Of a stretch of DNA of 64,000 nt, positions 1-10,500 are shown piece after piece (the stretch's first letter is position 1; the number at the start of each line of letters is the position of its first letter). The translations under genes and the position numbers were made by a program. Below the pieces are notes generated by a model. That model was not told the origin of the DNA. It searched no databases and saw nothing but the letters and a program-made list of their open reading frames with translations. Source of the DNA: Coprinus comatus (Eukaryota; Basidiomycota; Agaricomycetes; Agaricales; Agaricaceae); contig JAWPGT010000033.1 of assembly GCA_034638255.1 (NCBI GenBank), positions 223,908 through 287,907 of the forward strand, written 5' to 3'.

Positions 1-885
1 CGGACATGACGCTGGTGGCATCGCCCCATATATGCCAGTACTGTCGAGATAATACTTAGAATAGATTAAAATGGAAGAGAAAGCGCAGACCCACCTTGGG
101 TGATAAACCTCTGGCCCGAATATCTCCCACAACGAAATTCTCAATCTGCATAGTCTCGCCAAGAAAAGTCAAGCCAAGTTGTTTCCGCACAACCCCCTTT
201 GCTCCATCTGTACCGACCATGTATTCAAAGGAGGCAACCTCCTCTACTGGGTCGTCGGTTGAGTCGGAGGGTCTTGTGCGTAGCGTTGCTTCTACGTGGT
301 CGTCGAATTGGACGAAGGACATGAGCTCTGTTCCAAGCTCTACAAAACAGCCGAGCTCAGCAAGGGTGTTGTGGAAGATTTTCTCTAGCCGATCCTGGCC
401 CAACATGATAGGGTTAAGCTAATGCAGAGATTAACAAGGGGTGTAAGTAACGAGGTACTATCAGAACATACGTAAGGGTTACTCGGCGTGGGCTGTTGGG
501 GAGGATGCATGTCGAACTCGTGAGTGGGTTTTGGGCTTTCCGGGATGGAGTACTTGTGAACACGGGGAACGTGGATTGCCCTCTTGAGAACCTTGTCGAT
601 GATGCGGATGGTTGTGAAGAGTTCTAGCGAGCGTGGCTAGTGACGGTTAGGAGGGATGTTGGACGGTGGATGGGTGGACTGTACCATGATGCCTGCACCA
701 CGCTGGCCAACGCGAGGGTCAGAATTTTTTTCGATGATACGGACGGGGATGCCATTCTGGAGGAGAGAAATGGCCAAGACGAGGCCAGAAGGCCCTCCGC
801 CAACCTGGAGAGACGTTGGTGGAGATTAGACAGGCAGCAGGGTGGTTAGACTTACGATGAGGACCTTTGGGGTCGGAGGAGACAT
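1..885 (-). CDS. FAD-dependent aromatic-ring-hydroxylase-type monooxygenase, 3' end outside window
   Basis: Five exons can be read (885-856, 804-685, 636-472, 418-95, 40-1), all with GT-AG introns of about 48-54 nt; the C-terminal part lies beyond the left edge. The protein starts MSPPTPKVLI, and the dinucleotide-binding loop VGGGPSGL spans the first intron. RGAGIMPRSLELF and LGQDRLEKIF follow, then the second FAD motif YMVGTDGAKGVVRKQLG and YWHIWGD. This order is that of the PF01494 family (phenol 2-monooxygenase and related flavoproteins), which use NAD(P)H and O2 to hydroxylate aromatic or polyketide substrates. The substrate cannot be inferred. Its stop-proximal neighbour is TMA16, whose stop codon lies 73 bp upstream of this start. 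The family call is firm from the two FAD motifs; the physiological role is open. Confidence 0.85.
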
Positions 886-958
886 GGAGAAGGTGGGAGA
901 AGAGGAAGAAAGTAATAGGCTTGGGGGCCTGGGCTGATAAGTGATTACAGGATCTACT

Positions 959-1613
959 CTACGTCTTATCCACCAACATTCCTCTCTCCTCCACAAGCAG
1001 CTCCTGTCTTCCTGGCCTCGACACAAGAGCCACGTCAGGCTGCTGCCCCGACACCCGGATGTGTCTGAGCTGCTGCACATAGGCCACCTCCTTCTGATCC
1101 CATTGCCGGAACAGGCCCACATTGATTTCATGCGTCATATCAATCACCTCTGGTCCATATCCTCAGAAATTTTATTCTATTGAACAGCTAAACCTTCTGC
1201 TTACCCATTCCAGTCCGGTACAGCTCCGCTTCCACCTTTTTATTGTCTTCCAGCTTGCCTTCCTTTGTGCTCTTCGGCCGGCCCTTCCGCCGTGCTGCCC
1301 GTTCCTCTTCTAGTTCACCGTCATGTCTCGTCAGCCAGACATCGCGGACGAGTGCATGCAGTTCATCCAGAGTAAGAACACCCTCTTCTGGCAGGGCATG
1401 GAAAAAGAAGCCGTAGATGTCCACTGCACAACAGTCAATCAGGCTGTTTTGCTTGTCCTGGACAACGTGCTCACCAAGGGTATGATGCTTCTGATTCCGT
1501 TTGGCAGCCAGATCTCCGAGCTTACTCTTGCGCAGAGACTTGCGTGCGAGCTGGCCAGCCTTGCGGGACGAAGGGTGGAAGACCTTTTCTTTCTTTGATT
1601 TGGCCGGGGCCAT
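959..1613 (-). CDS. TMA16: Tma16-like translation-machinery-associated protein
   Basis: Two exons (1613-1205 and 1161-959) with a 43-nt GT-AG intron give 203 residues. The N-terminus is strongly basic and carries KVFHPSSRKAGQLARKS, the hallmark of the Tma16 family. After the intron the C-terminus reads EINVGLFRQWDQKEVAYV, also typical of the family. Tma16 associates with late nuclear pre-60S ribosomal particles and is thought to help their maturation. The internal segment LTLDELHALVRDVW is the usual helical middle of the family. The start lies only 88 bp from the MZT1 start on the other strand, so the two probably share a promoter. The intron is required: without it the protein stops 10 residues after the splice point and loses the conserved FRQWD block. 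Confidence 0.85.
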
Positions 1614-1701
1614 TAATTCTGGAGAGCAAAGACAGCGTGGGAAGTTTGGTTATCCTGGCCGATCAGCCACCTCGGCCAGTCTGGCAGGACAGAAGACACC
1701 A
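1614..1701. promoter_or_regulatory. Short divergent promoter TMA16/MZT1
   Basis: Only 88 bp separate the start codons of TMA16 (-) and MZT1 (+), so this segment must hold both 5' leaders and core promoters or overlap them. It contains no clear TATA box. Confidence 0.5.
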
Positions 1702-2000
1702 ATGTCGTCCCGCGAGACCAATCGCATCACTTCTGCACAACAAACTCTCGACAGTATGTCCTTCCACTGACCATTATCCAGCGCACAGACCATCTCTGCC
1801 ACAGTTCTCCATGAAATAGCTCAGCTCTTAAACACCCAGCTTGACAAAGAGACTTTGGCAACGTGTGTCGGCATGATTGAGAGCGGTGTCAACCCAGAGG
1901 CCCTTGCAGTCCGTCCTGTTCTGTTGATGGCCGCAGCAGACTACTGACCAGATTTCAGGCCGTGATCGTTGAGCTTCGACGGGAGAGAGTAAAGAAATAG
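1702..2000 (+). CDS. MZT1: Mozart1-type mitotic-spindle organizing protein 1
   Basis: Three small exons (1702-1753, 1805-1908, 1959-2000) give exactly 66 codons, 65 residues. The protein contains [20 protein letters not shown] followed by [14 protein letters not shown] and, after the second intron, [13 protein letters not shown]. This is the whole Mozart1 helical fold, and the length matches the fungal family (about 60-80 residues). Mozart1 binds the N-termini of gamma-tubulin complex proteins and is needed to recruit the gamma-tubulin complex to microtubule-organising centres. The second intron uses an off-consensus donor (GTCCGT) but has a good CTGAC branch site and TTTCAG acceptor. No single exon is long enough to stand out as an ORF, so automatic annotation may miss this gene. 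Confidence 0.9.
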
Positions 2001-2135
2001 TATATAGAAACATAAATAAATGAATACATTTAACTCTTCTTCCACAACCACATCCTCCAATATCCTGGCCGTCCCTGCCTCCTGACCCACCCCGCCCCTT
2101 CCATCCCCGACCCCTTGCCTCTCCACCGTCCATCC

Positions 2136-5006
2136 ATGTCCACCCGTGCCCTCCAGCCATCAGAGTATGAGATCCAACGAGAAGTAGAGGCTCTTCGCGA
2201 CATCAGGCGCAGGTCTACAACCCCTGGCGCTCTTACAATAGACCCCGACCTCCCCAATAAGCCCTCCCCTACCTCTCAACCACCAAGACCAAGGTCTACT
2301 CCAACCCCAACCTTTAGGTCAGACGCAGATTCATCTACCAGCTCACATGCTTCCACAAATTCAGATCCCAGTACCCACGGAGGTCTTAGCGGCGACTCTT
2401 CTCATTCAGAACCCTCCATAAGCACACCAGCAGATGATCCATTCCATTTGTTCTGGGTGCCTGCAGATGTTCATCCAGAAATCGCCCCTGCGGAATTTCG
2501 TGCTTTTCTCAAGGAGCACGCTAGGGCTGTTCCTCCGTCAGATACGCAAGAACTCTCCAGATCAACATCCTCCTCTTCCGTTACAAGCCTCGGTCGCAAG
2601 CGTTCTATGCTCACAAGACAGTACCAACCCAGAGAAAATGATGGTGTTGAAGATGAGCAGGTCGTTCCTCTCAGGCGCAATCGCAGCTATCTCTATGCGA
2701 ACCCCGTCCCTCAGCTCACTTTCAACGACCTCCAACGCCTCGAGCAACTCGCAGAAGAAGCCTCCGAGAGTGATGATCCTTCCAAACTTCGAAATCTCCT
2801 CAGGAGAAGTCTCAGCCTTAATCTCTCCCCGACAGGTTTGTTTTGCTTGACCGAATTCCCATGACATTTCGTTAAGTTCGTTATCTTAGCCATCGATAGA
2901 ATGGACACTGTACCAGACATGGGTGACGAGGCAGACGCTCCGATCATTGTTCCACCACCTGGCCAGATTCTTCGTCGCGCTGCTCGCACCAAGATCAGAA
3001 AGCCGGGCCTTCCTAGTGATGGAGGAAGTCATCGATTCCAAAGCACTCGGAGAGGGGTGAGAGCAGCGACTCTACCACATACAACCGATCAGCGCACTTC
3101 TAGTGACTTTTCAACCAGTGACCATGGTGAATTGAGCACTGATCTCGAGTCAATGACCCAACAGCGACGGCAAACCCCAACTTTCTCTGACGATGGGGTC
3201 ACAAATCAGAGACCTGATTCATACAGCGAAGAAGTCATGATTTTTGATGCTTATGCCAGGGACGATGAAGATGAATTAGCGCCTTCTACTGTTCCTATAA
3301 TAACATCTACACCACCGGTTCCCCCTGAACCTGCTAATTCGGCTCCTCAACTATCTTTGCCACAATTTGACACTCTCAGCCCTATTCTTCATGAACCGCA
3401 ACCACAACGACTTTTATCTCCCCAACCATCACTTGAATCGACAAGTCCACAACCCTCACGGACTCCCTCGCCTTCAACAGAAGGGCCAGCCCGATCCAGC
3501 TCGCCGGAATCTGTTTCTTCTTACACGCCTTCAGTTCAGCCACAACAACAATCAGACCAAACTCCTGCTCCGCTGCCCCAACAGCCAGTGCCAGAGCCAT
3601 CTTACCCCCCACAAATATATCAGCCACAACCACAACCACAACCACAACCACAACCACAACCACAACCACAACCACAACCACAACCACAACCCCCAACCCT
3701 ACAGCATCCTTCACCGAAGAGGGATAAGAAGGGTCTCTTTGGTAAGTGGGGTGGTGATAAATCATCGAGCAAGAAAGCCCTTAAGGAGAAAGATAAGGAG
3801 AGTAGGGAGCGACCCGAGAAGGAAAAAGATACTGGATTTTTCGGCTCCCTATTTGGGGGAAAGAAGAAGCATGAATCCGAATTTTCGACTGGGATGGCCG
3901 GAGGAACTGCCGGTCGCGAGGCTGCCCAGGCATTACTTGGTGCTTCCAAGTCGTCAAAGAATTATGTACCGCCTTCTTCACCCGGCCTGGCACTTGGAGC
4001 GAATCCCTATGCAAGGTACCCGATTCATGTAGAAAGAGCTATCTATAGGTTGAGCCACATCAAGCTTGCAAACCCACGAAGGCCATTGTATGAGCAAGTC
4101 TTGATCAGCAACCTTATGTTCTGGTACCTTGGGGTTATCAATAAGGCTCAAACTCCACCAACTTCAGGTTCCCAGCAAGTTAGTAATAGCAATGATACTG
4201 GAGCGGATAGTACGGGAGCAGGTCAAGGTGCGGGGGAGGGTGATGAGGGTGAACAAGAGCAGAGGGAGAGGGAGAGGGAACAAGAACAAAGAGAGAGGGC
4301 TGAAAAAGAAAGAATGGAAAGGGAACGGCTGGAGAGAGAAAGAGAGCTTGAACTCCAGAGGAAGAAAGAATCGGGAAAGAGAGGTTCGTTAACTAAAACA
4401 TCTGCTGGAGGTGGCCCTGGTGGAAGACGCGCTGAAATGCCTATCAAAGGACCACAATATGAAATGCAGCATCGAGTGATGGAACAGGAATATGGGAATT
4501 ATAGCCAGCGAGGGCCGGGCTCACCTAACGGACAACATTATTCACGTCAGCAATCGCCTCCGCAGATGAACTCTCCGCAACAGACTCAAGTAACAGAGCA
4601 GTCATATTATACACAGGACCAGCAACAATCGCGGCTTCCACCAGGGGCTATGCCTCCAGTTGACCAAACTGCATCATGGTCAAAAGTACAACAACCTCGG
4701 AGTCCATCGCCTCAACGCTCGAGAAAGCATTCGGCGCCGAGCCGCCAGAATATATCAAACCAGGATGAATATATAGGAGTGGGTGGAAGAATACCAGGAC
4801 GCTCATTGTCAGCAAATGCTGTCCCTCCCACACACACAAATGGTGCCAAGATACGGAAAGGAGGAAGTTTACATGCACAGTCACAATCTCAACCACGAAG
4901 ACCGAGGTCAACTGAGGGACAGTCTGACCATTACGGCAATGGGATTGGTGAAGAAGAGGATATGCCATTAGCAACGCTGCGCCAGCAGCAGCGAAGGAAT
5001 GTTTAA
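2136..5006 (+). CDS. Zds1 C-terminal-domain protein (Zds1/Zds2 family)
   Basis: Two exons (2136-2835, 2890-5006) with a 54-nt intron give 938 residues. The N-terminus MSTRALQPSEYEIQREVEAL and the segment DPFHLFWVPADVHPEIAP are typical of basidiomycete Zds proteins. The conserved Zds_C domain lies near residues 590-640: RYPIHVERAIYRLSHIKLAN then LYEQVLISNLMFWYLGVI. In yeast, Zds proteins bind the PP2A-Cdc55 phosphatase and act in mitotic exit, polarity and mRNA export; that role is inferred here. The rest is low-complexity: an 11-fold Pro-Gln dipeptide tract, a Lys-rich block, a Glu/Arg-rich coiled-coil-like stretch near residues 685-740 and a Gln/Ser/Pro-rich tail. The ATG at 2136 is used; an upstream in-frame TTG at 2115 is not needed. 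Confidence 0.88.
3624..3689 (+). repeat. (CCACAA)11 coding microsatellite
   Basis: Eleven perfect hexamers encode (Pro-Gln)11 inside the Zds-family protein. A hexanucleotide unit keeps the frame when copy number changes, so the tract length probably varies between strains. Confidence 0.97.
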
Positions 5007-5556
5007 TGGCTGGATGATCAGATTCGCCGGATGGCTCTCAATGGTTTTGGTGGGAATTAACAACAGACTGGACTCTCCCTTCCTCTTCACCCTTCATAGA
5101 CGCTCTATTTTAATTGGCAAACGGAAAGCTTATCAGCCTTAAAAATATTAACTCTCTTCTCCCATTTTGTCGTTGAAACTTTTATATTGTTTGACCCCCC
5201 GCTTTCATTATATTTTGTTGTCTCTTACTTGTCTGTTACCTCTGAGTGTTCTTTTGGAGTTTTCATCTTACCCTCACGGACAATATTCATCATTATCTGC
5301 TCCTTATCCCTGCACTTTCCCATTCGCATCTATGTAATGATTTTGATACCGTCTCAACACATTGGTTAACAAGCTTTTCGTTGCGTTTCTTGCTTATGTC
5401 ATCAGCATAACCTTGAGTTTAAGAGTGATTGCGGAAGTGTTCAGTGTGCACATCATCCTTCTACCGTGAACGACTGTTTAATATATACCGCCTCCTGGTA
5501 TGAGTTTTTTGTATATACGTTCACTGAATGTTATTGATACTTTGGTTTCCCTAGCC
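5007..5556. other. Intergenic, Zds gene 3' end to ARPC2 5' leader
   Basis: 550 bp, T-rich, with only short unsupported reading frames. It presumably holds the 3' UTR of the Zds gene and the ARPC2 promoter and leader. No RNA gene or repeat seen. Confidence 0.6.
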
Positions 5557-6798
5557 ATGATTCTGCTTGAAGTGAGCGAACATATCTTGATCTTCCCCTA
5601 TTGGCATCCCTTGGACACTCAATACAAACATGCGGATGCTTGTAGGCCCACAACACGATTATCTACAACACAATCTTGGAGAAACTAGTCAAGTTTGTAT
5701 CTTTTCTCAGATACCTAACATCACCACCTCATGTCAAGTCGTATGTGTACTGATGTCATCTCCCTCTCTGTAGACCATCATCGCTGGATATACAGTTCGT
5801 CGATTTCGATGGCGTCAGATTCCATTTAACGGCGCCAGAGAAGAAGACTGAGTTGTGGTTATCGATGCGTGTTAGATACTGGGATGAGCTGGAGAGGTAT
5901 GGGGCTATGGATGTGCTGAGGAGAGAGTATGGATCGTTGGTCTTGGCTCAATCAGAGGATGAGTATAATGTCACTTTATCGATCGATTTGGAACAAGTCC
6001 CTCAGGATACTGGTGAGTGAAGTAGTTTTTTATTATTCATCTGGAGGATGAATTGTCTTCTTCATGTTACAGATTCGAGGGAGGCATTTGTGATGTCACT
6101 TGCGCTTCTTAAAAGAAATGCGCTTGCGGCTCCTTTCAAACATGCATTTAGTGAACAGAAGTCTCTGGAAGCGCAAGGCCAGGGACAAGGGGAATTAATG
6201 CAAATTCATTATCGGGATGAAGAGGCCATGTATATACAAGCGTCGCCTGATCGCGTTACCGTGATCTTCTCGACGGTTTTCCAAGAAGAAACCGATCGTA
6301 TTTTCGGTAAAGTATTCTTGCAGGTGCGTATCTGAAACTTGAGATAAATTTGGTTTTGCTTAGGGTTGTCTGAATAGGAATTTGTGGATGCAAGAAGACA
6401 ACCTTCAATTCAAAATGCACCTCAGGTTTTGTACTCGAACCGAGATCCTCCACTTGAAATCCGTCATATCGCGGGTTTGAGAAATACCGAAGATGCCGGT
6501 TATGTTACTTTTGTTCTGTTCCCTCGTCATTTTACCAAACCGGACGTTGCGTCGGCGACAATCTCGCACATTCAATTGTTCCGAGACTACTTGCATTATC
6601 ATATCAAGTGCTCCAAAGCTTATATGCATTCGAGGATGAGGGCCCGAGTGAGTGAATTCCAAAAGGTGTTGAATAGGGCGAAGACAGAAGTGGCTACCGT
6701 GGAAAGGAAGACCGTTAGGTATGTGTTTCCATCGAGTATTTAATTGCCGTTTGAGGTTTAAATATATTTGCAGTGGAAGGACGATGGTAACCCGGTGA
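5557..6798 (+). CDS. ARC35: Arp2/3 complex 34-kDa subunit (ARPC2/Arc35)
   Basis: Six exons (5557-5571, 5646-5740, 5774-6012, 6073-6323, 6378-6718, 6774-6798) sum to 966 nt, 321 residues, close to the usual ARPC2 length. Exon 1 encodes only MILLE, the start of the family's conserved N-terminus. Later landmarks are VDFDGVRFHL, REYGSLV, DRVTVIFSTVFQEE, GYVTFVLFPRH, FRDYLHYHIKCSKAYMHSRM and the end VSGRTMVTR. With ARPC4 this subunit forms the core of the Arp2/3 complex that nucleates branched actin at endocytic patches and growing tips. The third exon junction relies on an unusually short 33-nt intron (5741-5773, GTATGT to TGTAG); the phases only work with it, but the linker there is poorly conserved, so this border is the weak point. 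Confidence 0.9.
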
Positions 6799-7554
6799 AG
6801 CTTTGAAGACGTTTTTTGACGTAGAAGTATGTACGAACCAAACCTTGTTTGCGTATATATACTGTTCTCCTTGAAAGGCTCCAAGAGACTCAGGTTGATG
6901 CCAAAGAAACAAGTTACGGCGCCATCTACTCAAGTCCGCTCCCGAAATCAGGGTGCTGCGTTCCGTTGATGGTTTTCATGTGAACAACAAGATCAACAAG
7001 AGATTACTCTGGTTGGGTATTTTTTTCGGCAGGAAGATGATTATTTCATAGCACTCTTATCAGCCATTGCTTGAGATAAAGGGGTAAGCGCGGAACAGCG
7101 ACGAGGTCGCTAAAACATGAAATGGCAATACATGGGCACGGGATAAGAGTTCTACATTTTGCGGACGCTGGGTGGCCCAGCACCGAGTGAATTCGTGGGT
7201 CCACAGAAGAGAACATAAAGATTTTTTAAAAAGAGAGAAAAAAATACAAGCGATAGGATTATTCTACTGCTAGCGATGGGAATGGCGGGGCGCGGGTGGA
7301 ACGGTTGTTGAAACAAAACGTCGGGGATTGTCGAGTGCGATTAGTGTGGTACGCCTACGCAGGGTAGTGCCACTGTTGTCAGACCAGGGTCATTAGGGCT
7401 AACTGGGCTGAGGTAAGCCATCACAGAATTTTGGGGTCGATCAAGACCGTGACCCCAGTGGAGCGGACAGTTATTACTTCTCAAATAAAAACTCGTCTCC
7501 TACTTTTCTTCCTTAATCCCCTTCCTTTCTAGCTGACATCGCTAGCTGCCCCCC
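6799..7554. other. Intergenic, ARPC2 3' end to ACC1 promoter
   Basis: 756 bp without a supported reading frame. No tRNA-like cloverleaf or known operator was recognised. Confidence 0.6.
7491..7530 (+). promoter_or_regulatory. Pyrimidine-rich core promoter/leader of ACC1
   Basis: An almost continuous C/T run ends about 25 bp before the ACC1 start codon. CT-rich tracts just upstream of the transcription start are typical of highly expressed filamentous-fungal housekeeping genes. Function is inferred from position and composition. Confidence 0.4.
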
Positions 7555-10500
7555 ATGTCGGCCTACGACCATTCTAGAGTCCAGCACTTCATTGGTAAGT
7601 CCTTCCGACCTATCCCTTTTTTATCTATTGCCTCATCTCATCATCATCAGGCGGGAACTCTCTCGACCAAGCACCTTCCAGCCGTGTTAAAGATTTCGTT
7701 CAATCGCAGGGCGGTCATACCGTTATCACAAAGGTACGCGGGTCTACCATCACTGTTTAATTGTTTCATTACTAAATCGTTGCGATCGTCAGGTTCTCAT
7801 CGCTAACAATGGTCTGCTCACATCTCTTCACATATATTTTATTCTGATCTTTCTTGCTAACTATTTATTGGTTAGGTATCGCTGCTGTTAAAGAGATCCG
7901 CTCTGTCCGACAATGGAGTTACGAAACCTTTGGTAATGAACGCGAGATCGAGTTCACCGTAATGGCCACCCCCGAAGATCTTAAAGTTAATGCGGAATAC
8001 ATCCGCATGGCTGATCGCTACATCGAAGTTCCAGGAGGAACTAACAACAACAACTACGCAAACGTCGATCTCATCGTTGATATTGCAGAAAGGGCCGGTG
8101 TCCATGCTGTTTGGGCTGGTTGGGGACATGCCTCAGAAAATCCACGACTTCCAGAATCTCTTGCTGCTAGCAAACACAAGATTATTTTCATTGGTCCCCC
8201 AGGATCTGCCATGCGCAGTTTGGGTGATAAGATTTCAAGTACTATTGTTGCACAGAGTGCAGATGTTCCTACTATGCCATGGTCAGGTACAGGTATCACC
8301 GATACCATACTTTCCGAAGCTGGTTATGTTACTGTTCCCGAAAAAGCATACTCTGATGCTTGTACTACCACCGTCGAGGATGGTCTAAATCGTGCAGAAC
8401 AGATCGGGTGGCCGGTCATGATCAAGGCTAGTGAAGGTGGAGGAGGAAAAGGTATCCGTATGGTTAGCCAACCTGACCAATTCAAGAATGCATTCCATGC
8501 GGTTCAGGGAGAGATCCCAGGTGCGCATACGGCTGTCAACTGAATAGCAGCTGTCCTAACCCATGGTAGGTTCACCCATATTTATTATGAAGCTCGCCGG
8601 ACAAGCTCGTCACTTGGAAGTTCAGCTTCTTGCCGATCAGTATGGCGATGCCATTTCGCTGTTTGGTCGTGACTGTTCTGTCCAACGCCGTCATCAGAAG
8701 ATTATTGAAGAAGCTCCTGTCACCATTGCAAAGGAGGAGACATTCGAACAGATGGAACGGGCTGCGGTTCGTCTTTCCAAGCTTGTCGGTTATGTTAGCG
8801 CTGGTACCGTTGAGTGTATGTTTGCAATTTTACGATCGTGCGAGATGGGAATGCGCTGATTTGATTCGGTTTATAGACCTCTACAGCCACGCAGAAGATT
8901 ATTTCTATTTCCTCGAACTCAACCCTCGTCTTCAAGTAGAACATCCTACCACCGAAATGGTCACTGGTGTTAACTTGCCGGCTGCCCAGCTCCAAGTTGC
9001 CATGGGTATCCCACTTCACAGAATCCGTGACATTCGTGTCCTTTACGGTGTCGCACCAACCGGAACCTCAGAAATTGACTTCGACATGACCAAGCCTGAA
9101 TCCAATCAACTCCTCCGCAAGCCCAAGCCCAAGGGTCATGTCGTTGCTGTTCGTATCACTGCTGAGAACCCCGATGCTGGCTTCAAGCCATCTTCAGGTT
9201 CACTTCAAGAACTCAATTTCCGTTCAAGCACCAATGTCTGGGGTTACTTCTCAGTCAGTACTGCTGGTGGTCTGCACGAGTTCGCTGACTCACAGTTTGG
9301 TCACATCTTTGCTTATGGTGAAGACCGTAGCGAGTCCCGCAAGAACATGATCGTCGCTTTGAAGGAGTTGAGTATTCGCGGTGATTTCCGTACTACTGTC
9401 GAGTACCTTATCAAGCTTCTCGAGTTGGAAACATTCAAGGACAACAAGTTCACTACTGGTTGGCTCGATTCTCTCATCAGCAATAAGCTTACCGCCGAAC
9501 GTCCCGATACAACTCTCGCGGTCATCTGTGGTGCTGTCACCAAAGCTCACTTGGCCTCTGATGCATGCTGGGCGGAGTATAAGCGTGTTCTTGATAAGGG
9601 TCAAGTTCCTACTCGTGATGTCCTCAAGACAGTCTTCGGCATCGATTTCATTTATGAGAGTGTTCGTTATTCTTTCACTTGTGCCCGTTCTTCCCAAACT
9701 ACATGGACACTTTACCTCAATGGCGGTCGCACTGTTGTTGGCGCTAGGCCCCTTGCTGATGGTGGTCTCTTGGTCCTTCTCGATGGTCGCAGCCACACAA
9801 TTTATTGGCGCGAGGAAGTTGGCGCTCTCCGTGTTATGATTGACGCCAAGACCTGTCTCATCGAACAGGAGAACGATCCTACTCAATTGAGGAGTCCCAG
9901 TCCTGGTAAACTCGTCAGATTCTTCGTCGACAGTGGTGATCATATTAATGCTGGTGAACAGTATGCCGAAATTGAGGTTAGTATTTTTATTGTTGTAGCG
10001 AGTTTTTGGGTCTAAACAATTGTTTTATCATAGGTAATGAAGATGTACATGCCCCTCGTTGCTTCTGAGGACGGTATCGTACAACTCGTTAAGCAACCTG
10101 GAGTCAGTCTCGAACCTGGTGATATCCTGGGTATCTTGACTCTCGACGACCCCGCTCGCGTCAAGCATGCCAAACCATTCGAAGGTCTATTGCCCACATT
10201 GGGAACACCTAATGTCGTTGGAACCAAGCCTGATCAACGACTCCATTATGGTCTCGGCATCCTCAACGATATCCTCGATGGTTTCGACAATCAAACTGTC
10301 ATGTCATCTACTTTTAAGGAGCTTATCGCGGCTCTTCACAACCCCGAGCTCCCTTATTCTGAGACCAATGCTGTTCTTGCATCTCTCTCTGGCCGTATCT
10401 CCCCCAAGGTAGAGGAGAGCATTCGTTCTGCTATGGAAGCCGCCAAGGCTAAGGGTGACAACCACGAATTTCCTGCTAATCGCGTCAAGAAGGTTCTCGA

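Noticed and set aside
3624..3689. CRISPR-like array
   Set aside because: Hexanucleotide units without spacers, coding in frame; and the genome is eukaryotic.
3382..3949. Val-rich and Cys-Gly-rich frames over the hexanucleotide repeat
   Set aside because: Translations of (CCACAA)n in other frames; repeat artefacts.
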